The notes under the pieces: model-generated
What the model was told of the DNA's origin: nothing
Seen by the model: the letters and a program-made list of their open reading frames with translations, nothing else
Database searches by the model: none
Shown: piece after piece, positions 1 to 7,903 of the stretch
How positions within the stretch are numbered: position 1 is the first letter of the stretch
How the letters are laid out: the number at the start of each line of letters is the position of its first letter
Position numbers and translations under genes: made by a program
Origin: Tabrizicola fusiformis
GTDB lineage: Bacteria > Pseudomonadota > Alphaproteobacteria > Rhodobacterales > Rhodobacteraceae
NCBI RefSeq assembly: GCF_013328815.1
Contig: NZ_JABUHN010000002.1
Span: forward strand, 248,001-312,000
DNA length: 64,000 nt
Reading direction: 5' to 3'

Positions 1-691
1 CAGCCGCGAGATTCTGCGCCGCATGGTCTGGACCGCGCCGCATCAGCCAACGATTGACGAATTGGGCTGGTTCCGCTTCACCGTGGCCCGTCTGGGCGGG
101 CCGTCCGGGGCGCCCTTGGTGGTGTCGCGGACCGGCTATACCGGCGAGTTGGGCTTTGAAATCTTCTGTCATCCCAAGGATGGTTCTGCGGTTTATGATG
201 CCGTCTGGGAACATGGCGGCGATCTGGGGCTGAAGCCGATGGGCCTTGCCGCGCTGGACATGGTGCGGATCGAGGCCGGGCTGATCTTTGCCGGCTATGA
301 TTTCAGCGACCAGACCGACCCGTTCGAGGCGGGCATCGGCTTTACCGTGCCGCTGAAATCCAAGACCGACGATTTCATCGGACGCGAGGCGCTGATCCGC
401 CGCAAGGACACCCCCAGCCGCAAGTTCGTCGGGCTTGAGATCGACAGCAATGTCGATGTCCATCACGGCGATTGCCTGCACATCGGCCGCGCGCAGGTGG
501 GGGAGGTGACCTCTTCCATGCGCTCGCCGCTGCTGGGCAAGAACATTGCGCTGGCGCGGGTGGATGTGGCCCATGCCGACGTCGGCACGGCGATCGAGGT
601 GGGCAAGCTGGACGGGCAGCAAAAGCGGCTTCCGGCGGTGATCGTGCCCTTGTCGCATTACGACCCGAAGAAGACCCGTCCGCAGGGCTGA
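1..691 (+). CDS. GcvT-family aminomethyltransferase (5' end outside window)
   Basis: The frame is open from base 2, so the N-terminal part of the gene lies outside the window and about 229 residues remain. The visible part is the C-terminal half of a folate-dependent aminomethyltransferase (glycine-cleavage T protein family). It shows the SRTGYTGELGFEI block, the GLAALDMVRIEAG block, and the C-terminal barrel with DFIGREAL and the closing GKNIALARV region. Family members move a one-carbon unit from an amine or sulfonium donor to tetrahydrofolate. Subfamilies include glycine cleavage T protein, dimethylglycine and sarcosine enzymes, and the DMSP demethylase DmdA. I cannot choose among them without the N-terminus. 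No gcvH or gcvP follows, which argues against the glycine cleavage operon. A truncated globin starts 4 bases after the stop. Confidence 0.8.
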   Translation, partial: SREILRRMVWTAPHQPTIDELGWFRFTVARLGGPSGAPLVVSRTGYTGELGFEIFCHPKDGSAVYDAVWEHGGDLGLKPMGLAALDMVRIEAGLIFAGYDFSDQTDPFEAGIGFTVPLKSKTDDFIGREALIRRKDTPSRKFVGLEIDSNVDVHHGDCLHIGRAQVGEVTSSMRSPLLGKNIALARVDVAHADVGTAIEVGKLDGQQKRLPAVIVPLSHYDPKKTRPQG

Positions 692-695
692 TGCC

Positions 696-1079
696 ATGGA
701 ACCGATGATCGACCGGATCGGCGGCGAAGCGGCGGTTCACCTGTTGGTGGACCGCTTCTATGACCTGATCGAGACCCTGCCGCAGGGCGCCGCGATCATG
801 GACATGCATCTGCGCGGCCACGGTCTGAGCCATGTGCGGCCCGAGCAGTTCGCCTTCCTCTGCGGTTTTTTCGGCGGGCGGCGCTATTACCACGAACGCC
901 ACGGCCATATGAACCTGCGCGAGATTCACGCCCATGTCGAAATCCGGGCGCAGGATGCCGAGGATTGGCTGGCTGTGATGGACCGTGCCATGGACGAAAC
1001 CGGCGTCGCCGAACCGATGCGCGGCCAGATTGCGGCAACCTTCCGCCGGGCGGCGCTGATGCTGGTGAACCGCGCCTGA
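696..1079 (+). CDS. truncated hemoglobin (group II-like globin)
   Basis: A 127-residue globin of the 2-over-2 truncated class. The segment LREIHAHVEI followed by DAEDWLAVM matches the F-helix region of group II globins, which places the proximal heme ligand at about His78. An aromatic FAFLCGFFGG stretch at residues 52-61 forms the distal side. The family binds O2, NO or CO and is linked to oxygen chemistry and NO detoxification. It follows the GcvT-family gene by 4 bases and is probably cotranscribed with it. Whether the two work together is unknown. The start at 696 lies just after the upstream stop; a second ATG three codons in is also possible. Confidence 0.8.
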   Translation: MEPMIDRIGGEAAVHLLVDRFYDLIETLPQGAAIMDMHLRGHGLSHVRPEQFAFLCGFFGGRRYYHERHGHMNLREIHAHVEIRAQDAEDWLAVMDRAMDETGVAEPMRGQIAATFRRAALMLVNRA

Positions 1080-1149
1080 ATTGGTGCCTTGCCCTATTGA
1101 CCCCGGCCCGCCAATCCCCCACCTGAGGCGTAGAAACCGGAGTATCGCC

Positions 1150-1542
1150 ATGCGCCTTGCCCTTCTGACGGTCCTTGTCCTCGCCGCGGCGCCCGCCGCC
1201 GCATACACCACCCGGCTTGGCGAAAGGGTCGAGGCGCGCGGAGAGGGGCAGTTCGAGGTGCTGGCCTCGGCCGGGCAGGGGGCCGCGGCAAGCTGGTGTG
1301 CAGCGGGCGATTATGTGCTGCACCGGCTGGGCCTGCCGCCCGAAACCCGGATCTGGCGGCTGTCCGCGCCGCCGCGCGCCGCCGGGCAGGGCGTGACCTT
1401 CGGCCTTTCGGCGGCAGGTGCGCAGGGCAGCGGCCTGTTCAATTTCGGCTTCAAAGCGGGTGCGGAGACTGGGCTGACCGCCGCTTTTGCTGAAAACCTG
1501 TGCTTTGGCCTTGGGCCGATGCGGGCCGACCCCGAGAGTTGA
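1150..1542 (+). CDS. small secreted protein of unknown function
   Basis: A 130-residue protein with a clear Sec signal peptide: MRLALLTVLVLAAAPAAAY, cleavage expected after about residue 18. The mature part carries two cysteines (in SWCAAGDY and ENLCFGLGP) that could pair in the periplasm. I chose the ATG at 1150 because a GGAG Shine-Dalgarno stands upstream and because the signal peptide begins there. An upstream in-frame codon at 1081 would add a segment with no signal character. I do not recognise a family. Confidence 0.7.
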   Translation: MRLALLTVLVLAAAPAAAYTTRLGERVEARGEGQFEVLASAGQGAAASWCAAGDYVLHRLGLPPETRIWRLSAPPRAAGQGVTFGLSAAGAQGSGLFNFGFKAGAETGLTAAFAENLCFGLGPMRADPES

Positions 1543-1632
1543 TCGGGCAAAACCATGGCCGGGCAACGAACTCTCCCTATGGGCGAGTTTCTGGCCTTAT
1601 GGCTTTGTCTTAACTGGCCTCACAGCAATTTG

Positions 1633-1660
1633 TTGACACCGTCCCCCTGCGCGCGAGTAA
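1633..1660 (+). promoter_or_regulatory. possible promoter of the polyamine-type ABC operon
   Basis: A perfect -35 hexamer TTGACA lies at 1633-1638, followed 16 bases later by a weak -10 (GAGTAA, 1655-1660). It stands about 140 bases before the GTG start of the binding-protein gene in a 256-base gap. The -35 is good but the -10 is poor. Confidence 0.3.
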
Positions 1661-1798
1661 GCTTGCCTTACTGACCGCGCAAAGGGGCGGTTTGTCGTGG
1701 TTTTGTCACGGATCGCCCCCCAGCCTGTGTCTGTCAAAAAGGGCAGCCTGCCTGCCTTACAAATCCGCGTCAGCGGAACAACTCAGGGAGCATCTACC

Positions 1799-2920
1799 GT
1801 GTCGAATTCCTCTTCGATCAGCCGCCGCGGCTTTCTCAAGCGGTCTGCTGCCGTGGGCGCGGGCGCATTGGCTGCGCCGGCCCTCATCTCGTCCAAGGCG
1901 CTGGCCTCGTCGGGCGAGCTGAACTTCGTGGGCTGGGCCGGGTATCCGGCGCTGGCCGAAAAGGTCTTTCCGGCCTTCACCGCCGCCACCGGCATCACCG
2001 TGAACTTCAAGGAACTGCCCGATCAGGACACCATGTTCGCTGAAGGCAAGGTGGCCCTTGAGGCGGGCGGAATCGACGTGATGGAGCCGACCATCGACCG
2101 CGTCGGCGCCTGGAACTCGAACGGGCTGCTGGGCGCGTTTGACGAATCCAAGCTGGCGATGGACAATTATCTGCCGGGTCTGGCCGATGGCGCCGCGGGC
2201 GAGCGCAGCCGCAAGGATGGCGCGCTGCTTTATGTGCCGTCGAACTGGGGCACCGAGGCGCTGGTGGTGAACGAAGCCGAAGCCAAGGTCACCGGCTCGC
2301 TCGGCGATCTGTTCAGCGCCGACAATCAGGTCACCCTGCGCCCCCATTCGGCGCTGGCTGCGATGGGCCGCTGGCTGGATGCCACGGGCAAGCTGCCGCG
2401 TCCGTGGATGGACGGCTACACCGACATGGCCGCCATGGCCGAGCTGTGGGATATCGCGCTGGCCGAGGCGATCAAGGCCAAGGGCAATGTGGTGCAATGG
2501 TGGTCGGGCGAGAACGAGGCGAATGCCGGCTTTACCGCCAATGGCGCCACGGTCGGCCTGTGCTGGGATTCGACCGGCTTCAACCTGCGCAATGACGGCT
2601 ACAAATATGTCGCCCCCAGCGAAGGTGCCTTTGCATGGCATCAGGGCTTTGTCCTGATGAAGAATGCGGCCAACGTCGAACAGGCGCATGAGTTCGTCAA
2701 ATACGTCTCCACCGCCGAGGGCGCTGCGGGCTGGGCCACGGCCTTCTCGTCGAACCCGGTGGGCAAGGGCGCGGCGGACCTGATGAACCCCGATGTCTCG
2801 GCCTATTACAACGGCACTTTCAACGACGAGGCTCTGTCCAAGCTGTGGTGGTGGCCCGATCAGTCGGCAGAATTCCTCGCCAAGCGCGCCGAATACGCCG
2901 ACAAATACAAGGCCGCCTGA
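1799..2920 (+). CDS. ABC transporter substrate-binding protein, spermidine/putrescine (PotD) type
   Basis: A 373-residue periplasmic solute-binding protein of the PotD-like class. I chose the GTG at 1799: CAGGGAG lies 9 bases upstream, and the product then begins at the N-terminus of a Tat signal with the twin-arginine motif SRRGFLK and an Ala-rich stretch ending near ALASSG. The mature protein opens with LNFVGWAGYPAL, typical of this family. It heads an operon with an ATPase and two permeases (3106-5994). The class imports polyamines, opines, amino-acid derivatives or betaine-like cations. The upstream GcvT-family gene and the nearby one-carbon genes make a methylated amine possible, but the sequence does not settle the substrate. 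Confidence 0.88.
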   Translation: MSNSSSISRRGFLKRSAAVGAGALAAPALISSKALASSGELNFVGWAGYPALAEKVFPAFTAATGITVNFKELPDQDTMFAEGKVALEAGGIDVMEPTIDRVGAWNSNGLLGAFDESKLAMDNYLPGLADGAAGERSRKDGALLYVPSNWGTEALVVNEAEAKVTGSLGDLFSADNQVTLRPHSALAAMGRWLDATGKLPRPWMDGYTDMAAMAELWDIALAEAIKAKGNVVQWWSGENEANAGFTANGATVGLCWDSTGFNLRNDGYKYVAPSEGAFAWHQGFVLMKNAANVEQAHEFVKYVSTAEGAAGWATAFSSNPVGKGAADLMNPDVSAYYNGTFNDEALSKLWWWPDQSAEFLAKRAEYADKYKAA

Positions 2921-2941
2921 TCAAGGGGCCAACCCTATCCG

Positions 2942-2967
2942 CGCCGGGTTCCGCAAGGAGCCCGGCG
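2942..2967 (+). terminator. strong GNRA-loop hairpin behind the binding-protein gene
   Basis: Arms at 2942-2952 and 2957-2967 pair over 11 positions (one G-T wobble) around a GCAA tetraloop. A short T-rich stretch (GTGTTTT) follows. It sits between the abundant periplasmic protein gene and the rest of its operon, where such hairpins commonly reduce downstream transcription or protect the upstream message. A 12-bp palindrome TGGCTATAGCCA lies further on at 3021-3032 and could be an operator or a second promoter. Confidence 0.6.
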
Positions 2968-3105
2968 TGCGTGTTTTCGGGCAGAAGCCACCGGCGCTGG
3001 ACCAATCCGACAGGCCAATCTGGCTATAGCCATTGCAGGGCAATAGCGGCCTGCTAGGCTGCAACAAAGGCCTTAACAAAAGACCAACAGGGGGAAGACG
3101 ATCCA

Positions 3106-4188
3106 ATGAGCGCAGGGATTGATCTTGATGACGTGTGTTGCGATTTCGGCAGCTTTCGCGCGGTGGACCATGCCAATGTCGCCATCAAGCCGGGAGAGTT
3201 CTTTTCCTTTCTGGGTCCGTCGGGCTGTGGCAAGACCACCATCCTGCGGATGATCTCTGGCTTTACCGAGCCGACGCAGGGCGCCATTCGCATCGGCGGC
3301 AAGGACATGAAGGGCCAGCGGCCAAACCAGCGGCCGACGGCGCTGATCTTTCAGAACCTCGCGCTGTTTCCGCTGATGTCGATCTGGGAGAACATCTCGT
3401 TCGGGCTTGAGGTGCGGGGCGTGGACAAGGCGACCCGCCGCGCCAAGGCCGAAGAGCTGCTGCGGCTGGTCGATCTGCCCGGCGCGGCCGACAAGATGGT
3501 CAGCCAGCTTTCGGGCGGCCAGAAACAGCGGGTGGCGATTGCCCGTGCGCTGGCGGTGGAGCCGGCGGTGATGCTCCTGGACGAGCCCTTGTCGGCGCTG
3601 GACCTGAAACTGCGCCAGCATATGCGGGCCGAGTTGCGCGCCATCCAGAAACGCACCGGCGTCACCTTCATCTACATCACCCATGATCAGGGCGAGGCGC
3701 TGGCGATGTCCGACCGGGTTGGCGTCATGTCCCAGGGCCGCATCCAGCAGATCGCCGATCCGCGCGACATCTACAACAACCCGGTGAACGGGTTCGTCGC
3801 CAGCTTCGTCGGTGAAAACAACATCTTCGAAGGCAGCACCGGCCCCGCCGCCGAAGGGCAGGCCGCGTTCACCACCCCCGAAGGCAGTTTCCGCGCCCGC
3901 ATCGCCCCCGACGCCGTTGGCAAGCCGGTCAAGCTTTACGTCCGCCCCGAACACACCTTCCTTGCGACGACCGCCGGAACCGAAAACGCCGTGCCGGTGA
4001 CGGTGACCGAAGTGGCCTTCGAAGGTTCGTTCATCTCGGTGCTGACGCGCAGCGAAACCGGCAAGATCGTGGTGGCCGAAATCCGCAATGACGGCTCGGC
4101 CACGGTGCCCGATGTGGGCGCCCGGCTTTACGCCAGCTTCGACGCCGCCCGCGCCGCCCTCTTGCCCGACGCCAATGTGAGGGGCTGA
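3106..4188 (+). CDS. ABC transporter ATP-binding protein, PotA type
   Basis: A 360-residue ATPase. Walker A GPSGCGKT is at residues 37-44, the signature LSGGQKQR begins near 135, Walker B and D-loop VMLLDEPLSALD follow, and the switch histidine is in ITHDQ. After residue 240 there is a C-terminal TOBE regulatory domain, as in PotA/FbpC proteins. It energises import through the permeases encoded at 4192 and 5122, which follow with gaps of 3 and 6 bases. A GGGGG-rich Shine-Dalgarno lies just before the start. Confidence 0.92.
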   Translation: MSAGIDLDDVCCDFGSFRAVDHANVAIKPGEFFSFLGPSGCGKTTILRMISGFTEPTQGAIRIGGKDMKGQRPNQRPTALIFQNLALFPLMSIWENISFGLEVRGVDKATRRAKAEELLRLVDLPGAADKMVSQLSGGQKQRVAIARALAVEPAVMLLDEPLSALDLKLRQHMRAELRAIQKRTGVTFIYITHDQGEALAMSDRVGVMSQGRIQQIADPRDIYNNPVNGFVASFVGENNIFEGSTGPAAEGQAAFTTPEGSFRARIAPDAVGKPVKLYVRPEHTFLATTAGTENAVPVTVTEVAFEGSFISVLTRSETGKIVVAEIRNDGSATVPDVGARLYASFDAARAALLPDANVRG

Positions 4189-4191
4189 CCC

Positions 4192-5115
4192 ATGTCCGAC
4201 ATGTTCCGCCGCTATGGCCGGGGGCTGACGCTGCTGATCGGGTTGCTGGTGGCCTTCTGGCTGGTGATGCTGGTGATCGTGCCGAACATCACGCTGTTTG
4301 AACAAAGCTTCCGCCCCTATCTGCCGTTGACCGAAGTGGGCGGCCCGCGCGATACCTATTCCTTCGCCAATTACCTGAAGGTGTTCGACGGGTTGGTGGA
4401 GACCTCGTTTCTGGGCATCCCGTTCCACATCCCGGTCCATATCCTGACCTTCTTCCTGACCATCTGGTATTCGATGGTGGTGACGGTCATCTGCTTTGTG
4501 CTGGCCTATCCTCTGGCCTATTACATGGCCAAGACGGTGCAGCCCAAATCGCTGCCGACGCTGTTCCTCTTGCTGTTCGTGCCGCTCTGGGTGTCCGAGG
4601 TGCTGCGCGCCTTTGCGTGGTGGATCATCCTTGCCCTGAAAGGTCCACTGAACGCCCTGCTGCTCGGCATCGGCATTCTGGACAAGCCGGTCCGCTGGAT
4701 CACCGATTACGATGCGGTCGTGATCGGGCTGATCTATACCTATGTGCTTTTCATGCTGTTCCCGATCTACAACGCCATCTCCTCGCTTGACACCAACCAG
4801 ATCGAGGCGGCCGACGATCTGGGCGCGCCCTGGTGGAAGATCCACTGGCGCATCGTGCTGCCCCATGCCAAGCCGGGCATCGCCTCGGGCGCGGTCATGG
4901 TCTTCATGCTCTCGGCGGGCTCGCTTCTGGTGCCGTCGATCCTTGGCTCCACCACCTCGCAGTGGTTCACCCAGACCATCGACCAATGGTTCAAGGACGC
5001 GCTCGACTGGAACACCGCCTCGGCCTATGCCTTCCTCCTGCTGATCCTCTGCACGGTCTTCGTCACGCTGGCGATGAAGTTGTTCAAGGTGAAGCTCTCG
5101 GACATCGCAAAATAG
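4192..5115 (+). CDS. ABC transporter permease, PotB type
   Basis: A 307-residue inner-membrane protein with about six transmembrane helices. The first is at residues 12-30. The EAA cytoplasmic loop that docks with the ATPase reads IEAADDLGAPWWKIHWRIVLP. It is translationally close to the ATPase gene upstream and to the second permease downstream. It forms half of the heterodimeric channel for the importer whose binding protein starts at 1799. Confidence 0.9.
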   Translation: MSDMFRRYGRGLTLLIGLLVAFWLVMLVIVPNITLFEQSFRPYLPLTEVGGPRDTYSFANYLKVFDGLVETSFLGIPFHIPVHILTFFLTIWYSMVVTVICFVLAYPLAYYMAKTVQPKSLPTLFLLLFVPLWVSEVLRAFAWWIILALKGPLNALLLGIGILDKPVRWITDYDAVVIGLIYTYVLFMLFPIYNAISSLDTNQIEAADDLGAPWWKIHWRIVLPHAKPGIASGAVMVFMLSAGSLLVPSILGSTTSQWFTQTIDQWFKDALDWNTASAYAFLLLILCTVFVTLAMKLFKVKLSDIAK

Positions 5116-5121
5116 GGGGCC

Positions 5122-5994
5122 ATGATGCACAAGTTCCGTCAGACGCTTTCGCATCTCTACATGGTGGCCTTCCTGTTCTTCATGCTGGCGCCGCTCGCCG
5201 TGATGTCGGGGGCCGCCTTCAACGACAACAAACTGCCCTCGATCGTGCCGTGGAAGGGCTGGACGCTGCATTGGTTCACCGAGCTTCTGGCCGATAGCCG
5301 CATGATGATCGCCTTCCGCAACACGCTTCTGGTGGCGCTGGCGGTGGCGGTGCTGGCGGTGATCATCGGCACGGCGGCGGCTATCCTGATCAATTCGGTG
5401 TCGGGGCGGCTGCGCTCGGCGCTTTATGGCATGATGATCTCCACCATCCTGATCCCCGGCGTGGTGATCGGCATTTCCACCATGATCATGTGGACCAAAC
5501 TGGGCGGCGCGATCTTCGGCCCGGATAAGCCCTTCCCCTTCATCCCCGGCCTGCATCTGTCGGTGCTGGGGCAGGTCAGCTATATCGCCGCCATGGTGAT
5601 GCTTCTGGTCCTCGCCCGGCTGCAAAGCTTTGACGCCGGGCTGGAAGAGGCGGCACTCGATCTGGGCGCCACCCACGGGCAGGTGATGCGGCGCATCCTC
5701 TTGCCGCATCTTTACCCGGCACTCGGGGCCGGGGGCGCCGTGGCCTTCTTCCAGTCGATCGAGAATTTCAACGTCACCCAGTTCACAAGGGGCGGGGCCG
5801 ATACGCTGACGGTCTATGTCTTCTCCAAGGTCCGCTCGGGCATCACACCCACAATCAATGCGCTGGCCTTCCTCCTGATCGTGGCCACGCTGATCCTTGC
5901 CGTTGTCTACGAACTCAACCGTCGCAACCGCGTCCGCATCGAAATCGCGCGTGAGGCCGAAGCCCGCCGCGCCACCTTCGCCGAAGAGCTGTAA
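5122..5994 (+). CDS. ABC transporter permease, PotC type
   Basis: A 290-residue permease with about six membrane helices. The EAA loop reads LEEAALDLGATHGQVMRRILLP. It starts at the first of two adjacent ATG codons, 6 bases after the PotB-type gene. It is the second channel subunit and the last gene of the importer operon. The C-terminus is charged and cytoplasmic. The next gene is on the opposite strand. Confidence 0.9.
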   Translation: MMHKFRQTLSHLYMVAFLFFMLAPLAVMSGAAFNDNKLPSIVPWKGWTLHWFTELLADSRMMIAFRNTLLVALAVAVLAVIIGTAAAILINSVSGRLRSALYGMMISTILIPGVVIGISTMIMWTKLGGAIFGPDKPFPFIPGLHLSVLGQVSYIAAMVMLLVLARLQSFDAGLEEAALDLGATHGQVMRRILLPHLYPALGAGGAVAFFQSIENFNVTQFTRGGADTLTVYVFSKVRSGITPTINALAFLLIVATLILAVVYELNRRNRVRIEIAREAEARRATFAEEL

Positions 5995-6030
5995 CGAACC
6001 GGGGGGCGCCCTGACCTGCGCCCCCCATCC

Positions 6031-6075
6031 TCTCTCCAGAAATATCCCGGGGGTGCGGGGGCTGGCCCCCGCTCC
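6031..6075 (-). repeat. intergenic GGGATATTT element, copy 1
   Basis: On the minus strand the stretch reads as a G/C-rich hairpin region followed by CCCGGGATATTTCTGGAGAG. It shares the GGGATATTT core with elements near 14590, 21945, 40475 and 47325. It lies between the convergent PotC-type and DUF1638 genes and probably serves as a shared transcript end. Confidence 0.5.
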
Positions 6076-6081
6076 GCGGCT

Positions 6082-6753
6082 TCAACCCCTCGCGGCATCC
6101 GCCATGAAGCCCGCCAGATCGCCATAGCCGGTAAAGCGCCGCTCATAGGCCAGACCCAACCGCGCGGCACAGTCGCGCGCCCGGGCATCCAGCGCAGGAT
6201 CGTCGATCTGCGCCTGATAGACCAGCTTGGTGTAATTGCCGAAATACATGTCGCGCAGCTCGGGGTGGCGGTCCAGCCCCATCGGCTTCCAGACAAAGGC
6301 ATCGAACTGCCGCACCAGAAAATCGGTCAGGTAGAAGGCGGTGAACTCGCTGTCGGCATGGGCTGCAAAGGCATCATTGCCCTCAAAGAAGCTGTAGCAA
6401 TGCGGCCCGGCGATCATCTCGACCCCCAGACGGTCACAGGCGGCCTGCAACTGGCCGCCGGTGCCGCAATCGGCGTAAAGCACATGGATGGCGTCATAAT
6501 CGCCACGCCGTGCCTCGACCACGCGCACCACCTCTTCGGTGATCTTCTCGGGGTAGAGGTGCAGCTTGGCAGGCAGGCATTGCAGATCGAGATGGTCCCA
6601 GCCGTTCAGCCGCTTCAGCGCCAGCACCTCATGCGCCAAGGCACCGCAAGCCAAAAGCAGCACACGCCCGGCCGCCTCGGGCGAAGGTCCGACCGCCAGC
6701 CCGCTTTCGGTCAGGCTGTCGTCATCCGGGGCCTTGTCCCCAGTCAGCGCCAC
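6082..6753 (-). CDS. DUF1638 protein linked to corrinoid methyltransferase genes
   Basis: A 223-residue cytoplasmic protein. I see the conserved landmarks of DUF1638: LLACGALAHEV near residue 34, LHLYPEKI, YADCGTGGQL and GPHCYSFFEGN. The repeated Cys and His residues could form a metal or cobalamin-handling site, but no activity is established that I know of. DUF1638 genes commonly neighbour corrinoid-dependent methylamine or betaine methyltransferase genes, and a corrinoid protein is encoded upstream at 7904-8599. Translation starts at a GTG that overlaps the end of the small membrane-protein gene by 10 bases, so the two are coupled. Confidence 0.8.
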   Translation of the reverse strand: MALTGDKAPDDDSLTESGLAVGPSPEAAGRVLLLACGALAHEVLALKRLNGWDHLDLQCLPAKLHLYPEKITEEVVRVVEARRGDYDAIHVLYADCGTGGQLQAACDRLGVEMIAGPHCYSFFEGNDAFAAHADSEFTAFYLTDFLVRQFDAFVWKPMGLDRHPELRDMYFGNYTKLVYQAQIDDPALDARARDCAARLGLAYERRFTGYGDLAGFMADAARG

Positions 6754-6899
6754 GCAAGACCCCGGACGGCGGCGGCCAGCACAAGGGCGCCAAGCGCCGC
6801 CCAGATCAGCGGCAGGTCCAGCGCCTGCACGGCCCAGAGCGTGGCTCCGGCGGCGGCGATCACGGCAAGGACAATGGCAAGAAAATGGGGCAGGGGCAT
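6744..6899 (-). CDS. 51-residue single-pass membrane protein
   Basis: A small protein, MPLPHFLAIVLAVIAAAGAT then a second hydrophobic stretch and a short basic tail (VRGLAWR). It is nearly all hydrophobic and would form one long or two short membrane helices. A strong AGAGGAGA Shine-Dalgarno lies directly upstream of the ATG at 6899, which decides the start. Its end overlaps the GTG start of the DUF1638 gene. I do not recognise a family. Confidence 0.65.
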   Translation of the reverse strand: MPLPHFLAIVLAVIAAAGATLWAVQALDLPLIWAALGALVLAAAVRGLAWR

Positions 6900-6958
6900 C
6901 GCAATCTCCTCTGCAACAAAGATGGACCCGCGCGGCGCCTTTGCCAAGAGCCCGCCCC

Positions 6959-7780
6959 TCAGGCCGGCATCATATAGCCGCCGCGCACCACCATTTTCGG
7001 CCCGTTTTTGGTGAACAGCCGGCGCCCCTCGAACACCGTCCGGTAAAGCCAGGCGATTTCCTCGCCGGTTTCGCAATAGCCGATTTCGCCATCGGCAAAG
7101 AAGATGTCGATCTTCTCGTCGCCATGTTCGTCGGAATAGGTTTCCTGCGCGCCATGCAGGATCATCGGCACCCCGCAGCGGCGGTTGATGAAGGTCTGCA
7201 CATCCAGAAATTCGGGGCTGCGGGAATGCGCCTCTCCCAGCCGCTCTTCAAAGACGGCGATGTTGCGGCCCGGGTCCGAGGCCGGAACGATGCCGTAAAG
7301 ATCGAAGTCGCCGTGAATGTATTTGCCCGCCAGAAGATGGCTGCTGGACGAGAATTTCAGGCAGCCATAGCGTTTGCTCGCCGGGTCAAGATCGACGAAA
7401 TACTGCTTGCCGCCCGGCACATAGGTCAGGCTTTGCTGATCTTCCCATGTGCGGACCTTCTCGTGGATCTGGGCCTGCGAAAAGCTGCCCCAGATGTCCA
7501 GCGCCTTTTGGTATTTCTTGTCGGTCTCATAGGCGGCGGGTCCGGTGACCGTGGGGTCCACCACCAGCCCGGCACAGTCGATCTGGCCCGCCACCGGATG
7601 GGCATAGGGGTTGTTCGCCGTCTTGGCCTTGCAGTCCAGCCGCTTGGCCACGCAATCCTTGTCGCCGATGAAGCGCAGCGACATCAGATTGGTCCGCCGC
7701 ACCAGAATGGTGACGTTGAACAGCTTTGCCGCATCCTGAAAGACGCGCTTGTGTTCGGGGGACATGGCAACTTCGGGCAT
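6959..7780 (-). CDS. anthrax edema factor/ExoY-like adenylyl cyclase domain protein
   Basis: A 273-residue soluble protein without signal peptide. From memory of edema factor (EF), three blocks line up. First, SPEHKRVFQDAAKLFNVTIL-VRR-N then AKRLDCKAK matches EF VPEHADAFKKIARELN...FRPVNK...TKGLNVHGK; Lys46 and Lys53 fall on EF K346 and K353, and Lys51 takes the place of H351. Second, HGDFDLYGIVP carries Asp158 and Asp160 at the metal-binding DxD (D491/D493). Third, LHGAQETY...DIFFADGEIGY matches NHGTEQDN...IFIINPEGEF, with His209 at H577 but Tyr at the N583 position. The helical calmodulin-binding domain is absent. The ATG at 7780 is preceded by GAAGG. The gene lies between a corrinoid protein and DUF1638. 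Whether it is an active cyclase is unknown. Confidence 0.7.
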   Translation of the reverse strand: MPEVAMSPEHKRVFQDAAKLFNVTILVRRTNLMSLRFIGDKDCVAKRLDCKAKTANNPYAHPVAGQIDCAGLVVDPTVTGPAAYETDKKYQKALDIWGSFSQAQIHEKVRTWEDQQSLTYVPGGKQYFVDLDPASKRYGCLKFSSSSHLLAGKYIHGDFDLYGIVPASDPGRNIAVFEERLGEAHSRSPEFLDVQTFINRRCGVPMILHGAQETYSDEHGDEKIDIFFADGEIGYCETGEEIAWLYRTVFEGRRLFTKNGPKMVVRGGYMMPA

Positions 7781-7825
7781 GACGGACCTTCGGGGGCAAA
7801 GCATCGGCTGAAATGCCGACAGATT

Positions 7826-7853
7826 GCCATACTGCGCGCCCCGGGCAAGTCAA
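7826..7853 (-). promoter_or_regulatory. possible promoter of the edema-factor-like gene
   Basis: On the minus strand TTGACT (7853-7848) and TATGGC (7831-7826) are separated by 16 bases. They lie about 45 bases upstream of the ATG at 7780 and directly after the terminator hairpin of the corrinoid gene. This would give the edema-factor-like gene, the 51-residue gene and DUF1638 their own transcript. Confidence 0.3.
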
Positions 7854-7884
7854 AAGGCCCCGCAGATCGCACTGCGGGGCCTTT
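7853..7884 (-). terminator. Rho-independent terminator of the corrinoid-protein gene
   Basis: A perfect 13-bp stem (AAAGGCCCCGCAG against CTGCGGGGCCTTT) around a 6-base loop, followed by TTTT on the minus strand. It stands 19 bases after the corrinoid gene stop. Confidence 0.8.
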
Positions 7885-7903
7885 CCATACCTTGCGGGCG
7901 GTC

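Noticed and set aside
1-691. Naming the first gene dmdA (DMSP demethylase) or gcvT
   Set aside because: Only the C-terminal part is in the window, and the subfamilies cannot be told apart from it by eye.
3073-5709. Long open frame of 878 codons on the minus strand
   Set aside because: It lies opposite the ATPase and permease genes, is rich in His, Gln and Arg, and has no recognisable domain. Such antisense frames are common in GC-rich DNA.
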